Below, piece after piece: positions 33,025-42,281 of a stretch of DNA of 64,000 nt. A program made the position numbers and the translations under genes. The stretch lies in the NCBI GenBank assembly GCA_965279295.1, contig CBDIHQ010000017.1; one strand, given 5' to 3'. Positions within the stretch are counted from its first letter, which is position 1. The number at the start of each line of letters is the position of its first letter. The stretch comes from Aquabacter sp965279295 (GTDB lineage: Bacteria > Pseudomonadota > Alphaproteobacteria > Rhizobiales > Xanthobacteraceae). Below the pieces are notes generated by a model. The model had not been told where the DNA came from, ran no database searches, and saw nothing but the letters and a program-made list of their open reading frames with translations.

Positions 33025-33984
33025 ATGCTCTCTCGTCGCATCCTGCTGGGCCTTGCCCTGGCGCTCGCCGCAACCCCCGGCCTTGCCCAGACGCCAGCCG
33101 CCACCGGTGAAAAAGTGCCGGTGGTGGCGTCCTTCTCCATCCTCGGTGATTTCGTGAAGAACGTGGGCGGCGACCGCGTGGCCGTGACCACCATCGTCGG
33201 TCCCAACGGCGACAGCCATGTTTATCAACCCACCCCGGCGGACGCGAAACGGATCGCCGGCGCCAAGCTGGTGTTCGTGAACGGCCTCGGCTTCGAGGGT
33301 TGGATGGATCGTCTCGTGAAGGCGTCCGGCACCAAGGCCGTGGTGGTGGTCGCCACCAAGGGCATCACGCCGCGCGAGCGCACCGCCGACGAGCCGCAGG
33401 ACGATGACGAGAAGCCCGCCAAGGGCGCCAAGAGCGCGCATTCCCACGATCATGGGCCGATCGACCCCCATGCGTGGCAGTCGGTTGCCAACGCCAAGAT
33501 CTACGTGGCCAATATCCGCGACGCCCTGATCGCCGCCGATCCCGAGGGCAAGGCGCAATACACCGCCAATGCGGACGCCTACCTCGCCAAGCTCACCACG
33601 CTCGAGGATGATGTGAAGGCGGGCGTCGCCAAGATCCCCGCCGATCGCCGGCTGATCATCACCTCCCACGACGCCTTCGGCTATTTCGGCGACGCGTATG
33701 GCCTCAAGCTGCTGGCGCCGGAAGGCGTGTCCACGGAGACCGAGGCATCCGCCAAGGACGTCGGGCGGATCATCCGCCAGATCAAGGCGCAGAAAGTGCC
33801 GGCGGTGTTCCTGGAGAATGTCAGCAACCCGCGCCTGCTGGATCGCATCGCCAAGGAGGGCGGCGCCAAGGTGGGCGGGACGCTTTATTCCGACGCCCTG
33901 TCCGATGACAAAGGCGGCGCGCCTACCTACATCGATATGGTGCGCAGCAACCTCAAGGCGCTGACGAGTGCGCTGACGAGCTGA
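33025..33984 (+). CDS. znuA: Zinc ABC transporter substrate-binding protein
   Basis: Periplasmic receptor of 319 residues, cluster A-I type. A signal peptide ends near residue 22 (GLAQ). The first metal His is H65 in DSHVYQPTP; the acidic and His-rich loop characteristic of zinc receptors covers about 122-146 (DEPQDDDEKPAKG, HSHDHG), and H149 in DPHAW is the second ligand. The later SHDAFGYFGDAYGL segment holds the third His. The His-rich loop favours zinc over manganese. AAGGAG precedes ATG 33025. Confidence 0.9.
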   Translation: MLSRRILLGLALALAATPGLAQTPAATGEKVPVVASFSILGDFVKNVGGDRVAVTTIVGPNGDSHVYQPTPADAKRIAGAKLVFVNGLGFEGWMDRLVKASGTKAVVVVATKGITPRERTADEPQDDDEKPAKGAKSAHSHDHGPIDPHAWQSVANAKIYVANIRDALIAADPEGKAQYTANADAYLAKLTTLEDDVKAGVAKIPADRRLIITSHDAFGYFGDAYGLKLLAPEGVSTETEASAKDVGRIIRQIKAQKVPAVFLENVSNPRLLDRIAKEGGAKVGGTLYSDALSDDKGGAPTYIDMVRSNLKALTSALTS

Positions 33985-34056
33985 TGCCGGCGCCCGCAGC
34001 GTCGATGCACCGAAATTCATTTAAGAGCGGCCCGGTGCCGTTGTCCGGAGTTCCCC

Positions 34057-35103
34057 ATGTCTGAGGTCCAGAAGATCCCCGTTACCGTCCTCACCGGCTA
34101 TCTCGGCGCGGGCAAGACCACGCTGCTCAACCGCATTCTCTCCGAGCCGCACGGCAAGAAGTTCGCCGTGATCGTGAACGAGTTCGGCGAGATCGGCATC
34201 GACAACGACCTCGTGGTCGGCGCCGACGAGGAAGTGTTCGAGATGAACAACGGCTGCGTCTGCTGCACCGTGCGCGGCGACCTGATCCGCATCGTCGACG
34301 GGCTGATGCGCCGCAAGGGCGGCTTCGACGGCATCATCGTCGAGACCACCGGCCTCGCCGACCCCGCGCCGGTGGCGCAGACCTTCTTCGTGGACGAGGA
34401 GATGGGCGCCCGCACCAAGCTCGACGCCGTGGTCACGGTGGCGGACGCCAAATGGCTCACCGACCGGCTGAAGGACGCGCCCGAGGCGAAGAACCAGATC
34501 GCGTTCGCCGACGTGATCCTGCTCAACAAGACCGATCTCGTTTCCCCCGCCGAACTGGCGGAGGTGGAAGGCCGCATCCGCGCCATCAACCCCTACGCCA
34601 AGCTGCACCGCACCCATAAATCCGAGATCGCGATCGACAAGGTCCTGAACCAGGGCGCGTTCGACCTCGACCGCATCCTCGCCATCGAGCCCGCCTTCCT
34701 GGAGGAGGACGAGGGGCACCACCATCATGACCACGAATGCGGCCCCGGCTGCGGACATGACCACGGGCACGACCATGATCACGGCGGGATGAAGCACTAT
34801 CACGACGAGGAGATACAATCCTTCTCCTTCGCCACCGACAAGCCGATGGACCCGGACAAGTTCTTCCCCTGGGTTCAGGATCTGGTGGCGACCGAGGGGC
34901 CGAGCATCCTGCGCTCCAAGGGCATCCTCTCGTTCAAGGACGACCCCGACCGCTTCGTGTTCCAGGGCGTGCACATGATCCTGGACGGCGACCACCAGCG
35001 GCCCTGGAAGGAAGACGAAGACCGCCGCAGCCGCATCGTCTTCATCGGCCGCAACCTCGATCAGAAGAAGCTGGAATCCGGCTTTCTCTCCTGCGAGGCC
35101 TGA
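34057..35103 (+). CDS. CobW/COG0523-family zinc-handling GTPase
   Basis: GTP-dependent metallochaperone of 348 residues. The P-loop is GYLGAGKTT (residues 14-22), the metal-binding CXCC motif is C67-V-C69-C70 in NNGCVCC, and NKTDL gives guanine specificity. A long His-rich insert lies near residues 222-250 (GHHHHDHE, GHDHGHDHDHGG) before the CobW C-terminal domain. Members at zinc loci help deliver zinc under starvation. It lies 72 bases after znuA on the same strand, so it is probably part of the zinc regulon. A role in cobalamin synthesis is unlikely without other cob genes. Confidence 0.88.
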   Translation: MSEVQKIPVTVLTGYLGAGKTTLLNRILSEPHGKKFAVIVNEFGEIGIDNDLVVGADEEVFEMNNGCVCCTVRGDLIRIVDGLMRRKGGFDGIIVETTGLADPAPVAQTFFVDEEMGARTKLDAVVTVADAKWLTDRLKDAPEAKNQIAFADVILLNKTDLVSPAELAEVEGRIRAINPYAKLHRTHKSEIAIDKVLNQGAFDLDRILAIEPAFLEEDEGHHHHDHECGPGCGHDHGHDHDHGGMKHYHDEEIQSFSFATDKPMDPDKFFPWVQDLVATEGPSILRSKGILSFKDDPDRFVFQGVHMILDGDHQRPWKEDEDRRSRIVFIGRNLDQKKLESGFLSCEA

Positions 35104-35148
35104 GCGTTTTTATGGCCGGTGTGGGAATGAAGTTAAGCCATTTCATTC

Positions 35149-35257
35149 GTCATGGCCGGGCTTGTCCCGGCCATCCACGCCGTGGGGCTCGGAACGGAAT
35201 TTCGGAATTTAGATCAAGCGGTTGGACGTGGATCCCCGGGTCAAGCCCGGGGATGAC
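35149..35257. repeat. Alphaproteobacterial-type dispersed inverted repeat
   Basis: Two hairpins face each other: ATGGCCGGG-CTTGT-CCCGGCCAT at 35152-35174 and ATCCCCGGG-TCAAG-CCCGGGGAT at 35232-35254. The outer parts, GTCAT and ATGAC, and the inner ATCCACG and CGTGGAT, are also inverted, so the whole is one larger inverted structure. The rest of the gap 35104-35301 shows no gene. Confidence 0.75.
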
Positions 35258-35301
35258 GGAAATGGATGCTCGGGCGTCTGCCTCCCATTTCCAATTGGCT
35301 C

Positions 35302-36393
35302 TCAGACCATGCGCGCATGGGCCGGGCGCAGGCGCTTGAGCGGGCCTGGCAGCATGTCATCCAACACTCGCGCCGCCTTCTGGCGGCGTGGATAAAGCCA
35401 GAGCCCCGCCGCCATCACCAGCAGCCCCACGCCCGAGAGCGCGAAGGGGAACAGCAGGGAATCCTGGAACACGTCCGAGACGAGATGGCCGAGATAGGCG
35501 CAGACGCCCATGGCGCCGAACACCGCATACACCCGGCGCATCAGGAAGACGGACAAGAGAATCAGGCCGACATTGAGCAGGCAATAGACCGCCTTGGTCC
35601 ATTCGCCGCCGCGATCTAATGATGTCAGGCCCCCCCAGAAGGTGATGGCGCCGACCAGGTGCAGCCAGAAGGCGAAATCCCCGCTCTTGGAGGCAATATC
35701 CACGCTCCATGCGATGAGGATCACCGCGAGGCCGAAGCCGAGCGACATCTTCGCCCGCTGGTCCCAGTCTGGGGTTTGCGCGTGGAACACCAGCGGCGCC
35801 AGGTCCATGGACAGGAACCAGACGGCAAAGGCGATGACGGCAACGATGAACGGAAACCGGTAGAAGCACAGCGCCGCCAGCCCGGCGGCGATGGTCGCGA
35901 CTTCCATGGGCACCCAGCTTGCGTTCACCCAGCGATAGAAGTCCCGGTAATTGCCTGGATCGCCCGCCCCACCCCAGGCACTGAGACTGTCCTGGATGCC
36001 GAACACCGCCAGTGGGGCCATGCCGACCGCGATGGCGACCATCAGTCCTCCAGGCGTCGTCAGACCTTGCCGCCACAGATGATGTCCGGCGACCAGGAAT
36101 ATCCCCGCATAGGCCAGGGCGGTGAGCGCAAGGGCGGGGCCGCCCATGCGCGCGAAGGCCAGGGTCGCGAACAGGGTCATGGCGCCGAGGATGATGAGGG
36201 CGCCCGCGTACCAGAGCAGGTGGGTCAGGTCGAAACGCGGCTGCGCTTGGGCCGGCGCGGCGGGCAGCGCCGCGAGCAGCCGCGCGGCCGCCTCCGGCTC
36301 GATCCCGGCGGCGCTGGCGGCGGCGGCGATCTGATCGCGGGAGAACAGGTCTGTTACGGGCAACGGCGGTCTCCGTCTCGGCCCGGTCCGCAT
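35302..36393 (-). CDS. Polytopic membrane protein of unknown function (DUF2157-like)
   Basis: A protein of 363 residues (353 from the alternative start). A soluble N-terminal part (FSRDQIAAAASAAGIEPEAA, possibly a short helix bundle) precedes about ten hydrophobic segments from residue 60 on. The C-terminus is basic (LYPRRQKAARVLDD). The general layout resembles DUF2157-type membrane proteins, but I cannot name the function. ATG 36393 lacks a Shine-Dalgarno sequence, whereas TTG 36363 has GGAGA seven bases upstream and may be the true start. It lies 34 bases downstream of nhaD and may be co-transcribed. Confidence 0.72.
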   Translation of the reverse strand: MRTGPRRRPPLPVTDLFSRDQIAAAASAAGIEPEAAARLLAALPAAPAQAQPRFDLTHLLWYAGALIILGAMTLFATLAFARMGGPALALTALAYAGIFLVAGHHLWRQGLTTPGGLMVAIAVGMAPLAVFGIQDSLSAWGGAGDPGNYRDFYRWVNASWVPMEVATIAAGLAALCFYRFPFIVAVIAFAVWFLSMDLAPLVFHAQTPDWDQRAKMSLGFGLAVILIAWSVDIASKSGDFAFWLHLVGAITFWGGLTSLDRGGEWTKAVYCLLNVGLILLSVFLMRRVYAVFGAMGVCAYLGHLVSDVFQDSLLFPFALSGVGLLVMAAGLWLYPRRQKAARVLDDMLPGPLKRLRPAHARMV

Positions 36394-36427
36394 CCGGGCT
36401 GAAGGGCGGGACAGGGAGCGTCGCGCC

Positions 36428-37894
36428 TCACAGGAAGTAAAGGAAGGTCAGCAGCACGAAGCAGGGCAGCAGGAAGACGCAGGACCACACCATGTAGCCG
36501 AAGAAACTCGGCATCTTTACGCCGCGATGCCGGGCGATTGAGAGCACCATGAAATTGGGTGCGTTGCCGATATAGGTCAGGGCGCCCATGAACACAGCGC
36601 CGGCCGATATGGCCTCCAGCGTCACCTCCAGCGGCCCCATCAGGCGATAGGGATCGCCGCCGGCCAGATTGAAGAACACCAGATAGGTGGGGGCATTGTC
36701 GAGGAATGCCGAGAGCCCGCCGGTCAGCCAGAAATACCAGACATTGACCGGTTGCCCGGCTTCGTTGGTCACGAGGTCCACCAGCGGCGCGAAGGCGCCC
36801 GCCTGGCCGGCGCGCAGGATGGCGATGACCGGGATGATGGTGAGGAAGATGGCCGCGAACAGCTTCGCCACCTCCCGGATCGGCTCCCAGTCGAAGCCGT
36901 TGCGCTCACGCACCAGCCGGGGCGTGATGGCGAGCGAGATGAACGCGATCACCACCAGCAGCACGTCGCGCACCAGCCATTGGATCTCGACAACCGTGCC
37001 GTAGATGCGGAAATGGATGCCCGGCTTCCAGAGCGCGCTCAGCAGGATGGCACCGATGATGCCGATCAGCAGGGGAATGTTCTGCAATCCACGGATGGTG
37101 ATCCTGTCGGTATCCGGGCTCGGGTCGACGCGCGCCGGCAACGTCTCCTTGGCGTAGAAGTAGCGGTCAAGCAGGTAGAAGACCGTGAGCAGGATGGCGG
37201 CGACCAACACCGTGTCGTGAAACAGGTGGGTGGTGGTCCAGAAGAAGGACACGCCCTTCAGGAACCCCAGGAACAGCGGCGGATCGCCCAGCGGGGTGAG
37301 CGAGCCGCCGATGTTCGACACCAGGAAGATGAAGAACACCACGGTGTGCACGTTGTGGCGGCGCTCGTCATTGGCGCGCAGAAGCGGACGGATCAGCACC
37401 ATGGAGGCGCCGGTGGTGCCGATCAGGCTCGCCAATACCGTCCCGAGCGCCAGGATCGCCGTGTTGGTCGCGGGGGTGCCGTGGATGTTGCCCACCACCA
37501 ATATGCCGCCCGAGACCGTGAACAGGGCGAACAGCAGGATGATGAAGGGGATGTATTCCAGCAGAGCGGTGTGCACCACCTCGTGGGCGGTCAGGTCCGC
37601 CCCCTTCAGCAGAATAAAGGGAATGAGAAAGGCGAGCCCCCAGAACAGGGCGATCTTTCCGTAATGATGGTGCCAGAAGCGGTTGGCCAGCAGCGGGAAC
37701 AGGGCGATGGAGAACAACATGCCGGCGAACGGGAGCGTCCAGAGCACGGACATCTCCGCGCCGTTCACCGCCGTTGCGCCCGGCGCGGCGGCCTGCGCGG
37801 CGACCGGAAACAGGGTCAGCGCGAGCAGGAGGAGCAGGGTACCCGCAGCCTTGCGCGCGCCGGGGAAGGCATCGTTCAAACGTTCAGCCCGCAC
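36428..37894 (-). CDS. nhaD: Na+/H+ antiporter, NhaD family
   Basis: Inner-membrane sodium/proton antiporter of 488 residues in the ion-transporter (ArsB/NhaD) superfamily. An N-terminal hydrophobic stretch (about 16-36, ending AAQAAAP) may be a signal or first membrane segment; about twelve more follow. Landmarks are NIGGSLTPLGDPPLFLGFL (NhaD-type loop near residue 195) and SAFLDNAPTYLVFFNLAGG (near 395), plus the HGTPATNTAILALGTVLAS segment. A role in sodium and pH homeostasis is the family norm. The gene precedes the DUF2157-like gene on the same strand. Confidence 0.85.
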   Translation of the reverse strand: MRAERLNDAFPGARKAAGTLLLLLALTLFPVAAQAAAPGATAVNGAEMSVLWTLPFAGMLFSIALFPLLANRFWHHHYGKIALFWGLAFLIPFILLKGADLTAHEVVHTALLEYIPFIILLFALFTVSGGILVVGNIHGTPATNTAILALGTVLASLIGTTGASMVLIRPLLRANDERRHNVHTVVFFIFLVSNIGGSLTPLGDPPLFLGFLKGVSFFWTTTHLFHDTVLVAAILLTVFYLLDRYFYAKETLPARVDPSPDTDRITIRGLQNIPLLIGIIGAILLSALWKPGIHFRIYGTVVEIQWLVRDVLLVVIAFISLAITPRLVRERNGFDWEPIREVAKLFAAIFLTIIPVIAILRAGQAGAFAPLVDLVTNEAGQPVNVWYFWLTGGLSAFLDNAPTYLVFFNLAGGDPYRLMGPLEVTLEAISAGAVFMGALTYIGNAPNFMVLSIARHRGVKMPSFFGYMVWSCVFLLPCFVLLTFLYFL

Positions 37895-38073
37895 GTTTCC
37901 AGCCTCCTACGTTCCATCTGGATTTGATGGACGATGCGCCGGGGCAAGGCAAGGCTGCATCCGTGCCACGGCACCACGGCCTGGACGTCAATCGGCCGGA
38001 TCGGCACCGCGCCGGTTGACCCGTGGCGCGGTTTCTGACCTTAGTCCCGGCGCTTTCAGACCCGCATGAGACC

Positions 38074-40695
38074 ATGACCACAGAACGCTATAACGCTCGC
38101 GACGCCGAACCCCGGTGGCAGAAGATCTGGAAGGAGCGCGGCATTTTCCGCGCGCGCAACGACGATTCGCGCCCCAAATTCTTTGTCATGGAGATGTTCC
38201 CCTATCCCTCCGGGCGCATCCATATCGGCCATGGGCGCAATTATGTGATGGGCGACGTGCTCGCGCGCTACAAGCGCATGCAGGGCTTCAACGTACTCCA
38301 TCCCATGGGCTGGGACGCCTTCGGCCTGCCGGCGGAGAATGCCGCCATCGAGCGCGGCATCCATCCCAAGGAATGGACCTACGAAAACATCGCCTCCATG
38401 AAGGAGCAGCTTCAGCTGCTCGGCCTGTCGCTGGATTGGGAGCGCGAGATCGCCACCTGCGATCCCTCCTATTATGTCGAGCAGCAGCGCATCTTCCTGG
38501 ATTTCCTGGAGGCGGGTCTCGCCTATCGCAAGGAGAGCGAGGTCAATTGGGACCCCATCGACCACACCGTGCTCGCCAATGAGCAGGTGATCGAGGGGCG
38601 CGGCTGGCGTTCCGGCGCGGTGGTGGAGCGGCGCAAGCTGTCGCAATGGTTCTTCCGCATCACCCAGTTCGCCCAGGAGCTTCTCGACGCGCTCGACACG
38701 CTGGACCGCTGGCCGGACCGCGTGCGGCTCATGCAGCGCAACTGGATCGGTCGCTCCGAGGGCCTGGAAGTGCTGTTCGAGCTGTCGAAGGACAGCGCGA
38801 AGGCGTCCGGCACCAATGCTGTGAAGGTCTACACCACGCGGCCCGACACCCTGTTCGGCGCCTCTTTCCTGGCGCTGTCGCCCGACCATCCGCTGGCCGC
38901 CACGCTGGCGGCGAAGGACGCGAAGCTCGCTTCATTCATCGTCGAGTGCAAGAAGGGCGGGACCTCGGCCGAGGTCATCGAGACCCAGGAAAAGATGGGC
39001 TACGACACCGGCCTGACCGTGGTGCATCCGCTGGATGCCGCGCTCACCCTGCCGGTCTATGTCGCCAATTTCGTGCTGATGGACTACGGCACCGGCGCCA
39101 TTTTCGGCTGCCCGGCCCATGACCAGCGCGATCTCGACTTCGCCCGCAAGTATCGCCTCAGCGTGACGCCGGTGGTGCTGCCGCCGGGTGCGGACCCCGC
39201 AACCTTCGCGGTGGAAGACATCGCCTATGACGGCGAGGGCGTGCTCTATAATTCGCGCTTCCTCGATGCCATGGCCATCGAGGATGCCAAGGAGGCGGTC
39301 GCCCGCCGCCTGGAGCGGTTCCGCGTGGACGGCGAGCCCCAGGGCGCGCGGCGCGTGAACTTCCGCCTGCGCGACTGGGGCATCTCGCGCCAGCGGTATT
39401 GGGGCTGCCCGATCCCGGTGATCCATTGCGAAGCCTGCGGCCCGGTCCCGGTGCCGCGCGACCAGTTGCCGGTGATGCTGCCGGACGACGTGACCTTCGA
39501 CCGTCCCGGCAACCCGCTCGACCGCAACAAGGGGTGGCGCGACGTGCCGTGCCCCAAGTGCGGCGCGCCGGCGCACCGCGAGACGGACACCATGGACACG
39601 TTCGTGGATTCGTCCTGGTATTTCTTGCGCTATGCCTCCCCCGACGTGGCCAACCCGCTGGACAAGGCGGCAGTGGCTCATTGGCTGCCGGTGGACCAAT
39701 ATATCGGCGGCATCGAACACGCGATCCTGCACCTGCTCTATTCTCGCTTCTTCACCCGGGCGCTGAAGGCGTGCGGGCGCGTGGATGTAACCGAGCCGTT
39801 CGCCGGTCTGTTCACGCAGGGCATGATCGTCCACGAGACCTACAAGGACCAAGCCGGCCGCTGGTTGTTCCCCGAGGAGGTCAAGCTCCTGGGCAACGGC
39901 AAGGCCGTGAAGATCGACACCGGCGAGGACGTGACCGTCGGCGCGCCGGAGAAGATGTCCAAGTCCAAGCGCAACGTGGTGCCCCCCGAAGTGGTGGCCG
40001 ACACCTATGGCGTCGATTGCGCCCGCTGGTTCATGCTCGCGGACACCCCGCCGGAGCGCGATAGCGAGTGGACCCAGGCGGGCATCGACGGGGCCTGGCG
40101 CTTTGTCCAGCGGGTGTGGCGCCTGGTCGGAGAGGCGATTGAGCTTGGCGTGCCGGCCGGCACGCCCCTACCGACCGAGTTCGGGCCGCAGGCTGTGGCA
40201 CTGCGGCGTGCGGCCCATGGCCTCGTCGCCAGCGTGTCGGACGATATCGAGCGGCTGCGATTCAACGTTGCCGTGGCGCATGTGCATGAGTTCGCCAATG
40301 TGTTCGGTCAGGCGGTGGCCGCCGTCCGCGCCGGCGCCGGCGATGCCGGGCTTGGCTTCGCCCTGCGCGAGGCGGGCGACATCCTGGCGCGGGTGGTGGG
40401 GCCGATGGTGCCGCATCTGGCCGAGGAATGCTGGGCGGCGCTGGGTCATGAGGGGCTGGCCGCAGAGGCGTCATGGCCGCAGGCCGACCCCGCGTTGCTG
40501 GTGCGCGATACCATCACGCTGCCGATCCAGATCAACGGCAAAAAGCGCGACGACATCGAAGTTCCGCGCGAGGCGACCCCCGCGCAGGTGGAGGCCGCCG
40601 TGCTCGCGCTCGAAAGCATTCAGCGCGCACTCGACGGGCGCCCGCCGAAGCGTATCATCGTGGTTCCACAGAGGATCGTGAATGTCGTCGCCTGA
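38074..40695 (+). CDS. leuS: Leucyl-tRNA synthetase
   Basis: Class I aminoacyl-tRNA synthetase of 873 residues that charges tRNA-Leu. The HIGH-type motif reads PYPSGRIHIGHGRNY (near residues 40-55), the editing domain contains TTRPDTLFGASF, the LeuS signature WDAFGLPAENAA is present, and the KMSKS motif is EKMSKSKRN near residue 627. The start is ATG 38074; the upstream frame extension to 38023 is not conserved-looking. Its last bases overlap the lptE start (40682-40695). The leuS-lptE-holA order is standard in alphaproteobacteria. Confidence 0.97.
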   Translation: MTTERYNARDAEPRWQKIWKERGIFRARNDDSRPKFFVMEMFPYPSGRIHIGHGRNYVMGDVLARYKRMQGFNVLHPMGWDAFGLPAENAAIERGIHPKEWTYENIASMKEQLQLLGLSLDWEREIATCDPSYYVEQQRIFLDFLEAGLAYRKESEVNWDPIDHTVLANEQVIEGRGWRSGAVVERRKLSQWFFRITQFAQELLDALDTLDRWPDRVRLMQRNWIGRSEGLEVLFELSKDSAKASGTNAVKVYTTRPDTLFGASFLALSPDHPLAATLAAKDAKLASFIVECKKGGTSAEVIETQEKMGYDTGLTVVHPLDAALTLPVYVANFVLMDYGTGAIFGCPAHDQRDLDFARKYRLSVTPVVLPPGADPATFAVEDIAYDGEGVLYNSRFLDAMAIEDAKEAVARRLERFRVDGEPQGARRVNFRLRDWGISRQRYWGCPIPVIHCEACGPVPVPRDQLPVMLPDDVTFDRPGNPLDRNKGWRDVPCPKCGAPAHRETDTMDTFVDSSWYFLRYASPDVANPLDKAAVAHWLPVDQYIGGIEHAILHLLYSRFFTRALKACGRVDVTEPFAGLFTQGMIVHETYKDQAGRWLFPEEVKLLGNGKAVKIDTGEDVTVGAPEKMSKSKRNVVPPEVVADTYGVDCARWFMLADTPPERDSEWTQAGIDGAWRFVQRVWRLVGEAIELGVPAGTPLPTEFGPQAVALRRAAHGLVASVSDDIERLRFNVAVAHVHEFANVFGQAVAAVRAGAGDAGLGFALREAGDILARVVGPMVPHLAEECWAALGHEGLAAEASWPQADPALLVRDTITLPIQINGKKRDDIEVPREATPAQVEAAVLALESIQRALDGRPPKRIIVVPQRIVNVVA

Positions 40696-41239
40696 CCGCG
40701 CCCCGCTCGCCTTCGCCCGCTTCACGCGTCTCGCCCTCGCGCTCTCCCTCGCGGGGGCGCTGGCCGGCTGCTTCCAGCCGATGTACGCGGCGTCCACGCC
40801 GGGCGCGGGGCCGGGGCTGAAGGAAAAACTGGGTGATGTCCAGATCGTCAAGATCGAGGGCGAGCTTGGCAACGACCTGCGCAACGACCTGATCTTCGAT
40901 CTCACGGGCGGGTCGGGCAATCCGGCGAATGCCCCGTACAAGATGTTCATCACGGTGAAGTCCACCTCCACCTACGCCATCGTCAACACCTCTTCCGGCT
41001 TGCCGGAAGCCAAGGTGGTGCGCGTTTCCGGCGAGTGGCGCATTTACAAGGCCGGCGAGGAGACCAAGCCGCCGGTCGCCAAGGGTTCGGCCGCCGCGTC
41101 TGCCTCGCTTGACGTCAGCCAGGAGCGGTTCGCCAATTACAGCGCCACCCGCGAGGCGGAGAAGCGCGCCGCCGGCACGCTGGCCGAGATGATTAAGGCG
41201 CAGATGGTGGCGTTCTTCGTCAAGCAGCCCGGCAGTTAG
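40682..41239 (+). CDS. lptE: LPS-assembly lipoprotein LptE
   Basis: Outer-membrane lipoprotein of 185 residues, the plug partner of LptD that inserts lipopolysaccharide into the outer leaflet. A signal peptide with lipobox LAGC places the acylated Cys at residue 30. The body has the LptE pattern NDLRNDLIFDLTGG and a C-terminal RAAGTLAEMIKAQMVAFF helix. Recognition rests on this pattern and on position between leuS and holA, with the start overlapping leuS by 14 bases. Confidence 0.9.
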   Translation: MSSPDRAPLAFARFTRLALALSLAGALAGCFQPMYAASTPGAGPGLKEKLGDVQIVKIEGELGNDLRNDLIFDLTGGSGNPANAPYKMFITVKSTSTYAIVNTSSGLPEAKVVRVSGEWRIYKAGEETKPPVAKGSAAASASLDVSQERFANYSATREAEKRAAGTLAEMIKAQMVAFFVKQPGS

Positions 41240-41249
41240 GGCCTGACGC

Positions 41250-42272
41250 ATGGTTGCGGTCCGAGCCGGCGATGCCGAGACCGCCCTGTCCCGGCGCGAC
41301 AAGAAGCATCCGCTGGTGCTGCTGTTCGGCCCGGATACCGGGCTGGTGCGCGAGCGCGCGGCGGGCCTGGTCAAGCGCACCGTTCCCGACACGTCCGATC
41401 CGTTCGCCGTGGTGCGGCTGGACGGTGACGACATCGCCGCCGACCCCCGCAGGCTGATGGATGAGACCCGCACCATCGGCCTGTTCGGCGGCGAGCGGGT
41501 GATCTGGGTGCGCGCGGGCAGCCGCAACATCGTGCCCGCCCTGGAGCCGCTGCTGGCCGAGCCGTGCGACGCCCTGGTGGTGATCGAGGCCGGCGACCTG
41601 AAGCGCGGCGCCCCGCTGCGGTCGCTGTGCGAGAGCGCTCCGGCGGCGCTCGCCATTCCCTGCTATGCGGACGGAGAGCGCGATCTTGCCCGGCTGGTGG
41701 ACAGCATGCTGGGGGAAGCGGGCCTGACCATCGACCGCGATGCCAAGGATCTCCTGGTGTCCCTGATCGGCGGCGACCGGCTGGCCTCGCGCGGGGAGAT
41801 CGCCAAGCTGGCCCTCTATGCCCAGGGGCAGGGCCGGGTGACGCTGGATGACGTGCGGATCATCGTCGGCGATGCCTCGGCCCTGGCGCTGGACGATGTG
41901 GTGGACGCGGCCCTGGCCGGGAATGCACCCGCCGCCGCGACCGCGCTCGCCAAGGCGAAGGTCGCCGCGACCCGGCCCGACGCGGTGCTCGGCGCCTTGC
42001 TGCGCGGCCTGCTCTCGCTGCACCAGATGGCCTTGGCGGTGGAAGGGGGCAGCGGCATCGAGCGGGTGATCGACCAGCAGCGCCCGGCGGTGCATTTCTC
42101 CCGCAAGCCCTATCTGGAGCGCGCCCTGCGCAACTTCTCCTCCACCCAATGCCTGCGGGCGATGCTCATGGTGGACGAGGCAGTTCTCGCTTGCCGCCGC
42201 AGCCCCGCGCTGGGCGAAGCCATCGCCGAGCGCGCCCTGTTGCAGATCGCGGGGCGGCGGAAGCAGGGATAG
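41250..42272 (+). CDS. holA: DNA polymerase III delta subunit
   Basis: Clamp-loader subunit of 340 residues that opens the beta clamp. Family features are HPLVLLFGPDTGLVRERAAGL near residues 25-45, DEPRRLMDETRTIGLFGGERVI-like text near 65-85, and the helical C-terminal domain with FSRKPYLERALRNFS. It starts 10 bases after lptE at ATG 41250 and completes the leuS-lptE-holA set. The weak sequence conservation of HolA is offset by this context. Confidence 0.9.
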   Translation: MVAVRAGDAETALSRRDKKHPLVLLFGPDTGLVRERAAGLVKRTVPDTSDPFAVVRLDGDDIAADPRRLMDETRTIGLFGGERVIWVRAGSRNIVPALEPLLAEPCDALVVIEAGDLKRGAPLRSLCESAPAALAIPCYADGERDLARLVDSMLGEAGLTIDRDAKDLLVSLIGGDRLASRGEIAKLALYAQGQGRVTLDDVRIIVGDASALALDDVVDAALAGNAPAAATALAKAKVAATRPDAVLGALLRGLLSLHQMALAVEGGSGIERVIDQQRPAVHFSRKPYLERALRNFSSTQCLRAMLMVDEAVLACRRSPALGEAIAERALLQIAGRRKQG

Positions 42273-42281
42273 CCGCTGGCT

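Noticed and set aside
31409..33073. Minus-strand frame of 554 codons across znuC, the repeat pair and znuB
   Set aside because: It runs through two real genes and a palindromic repeat and encodes a His/Gln/Arg-rich low-complexity product.
34057..35103. Cobalamin biosynthesis CobW in the strict sense
   Set aside because: There are no other cobalamin genes nearby. The long His-rich insert and position after znuA fit a zinc-handling COG0523 GTPase better.
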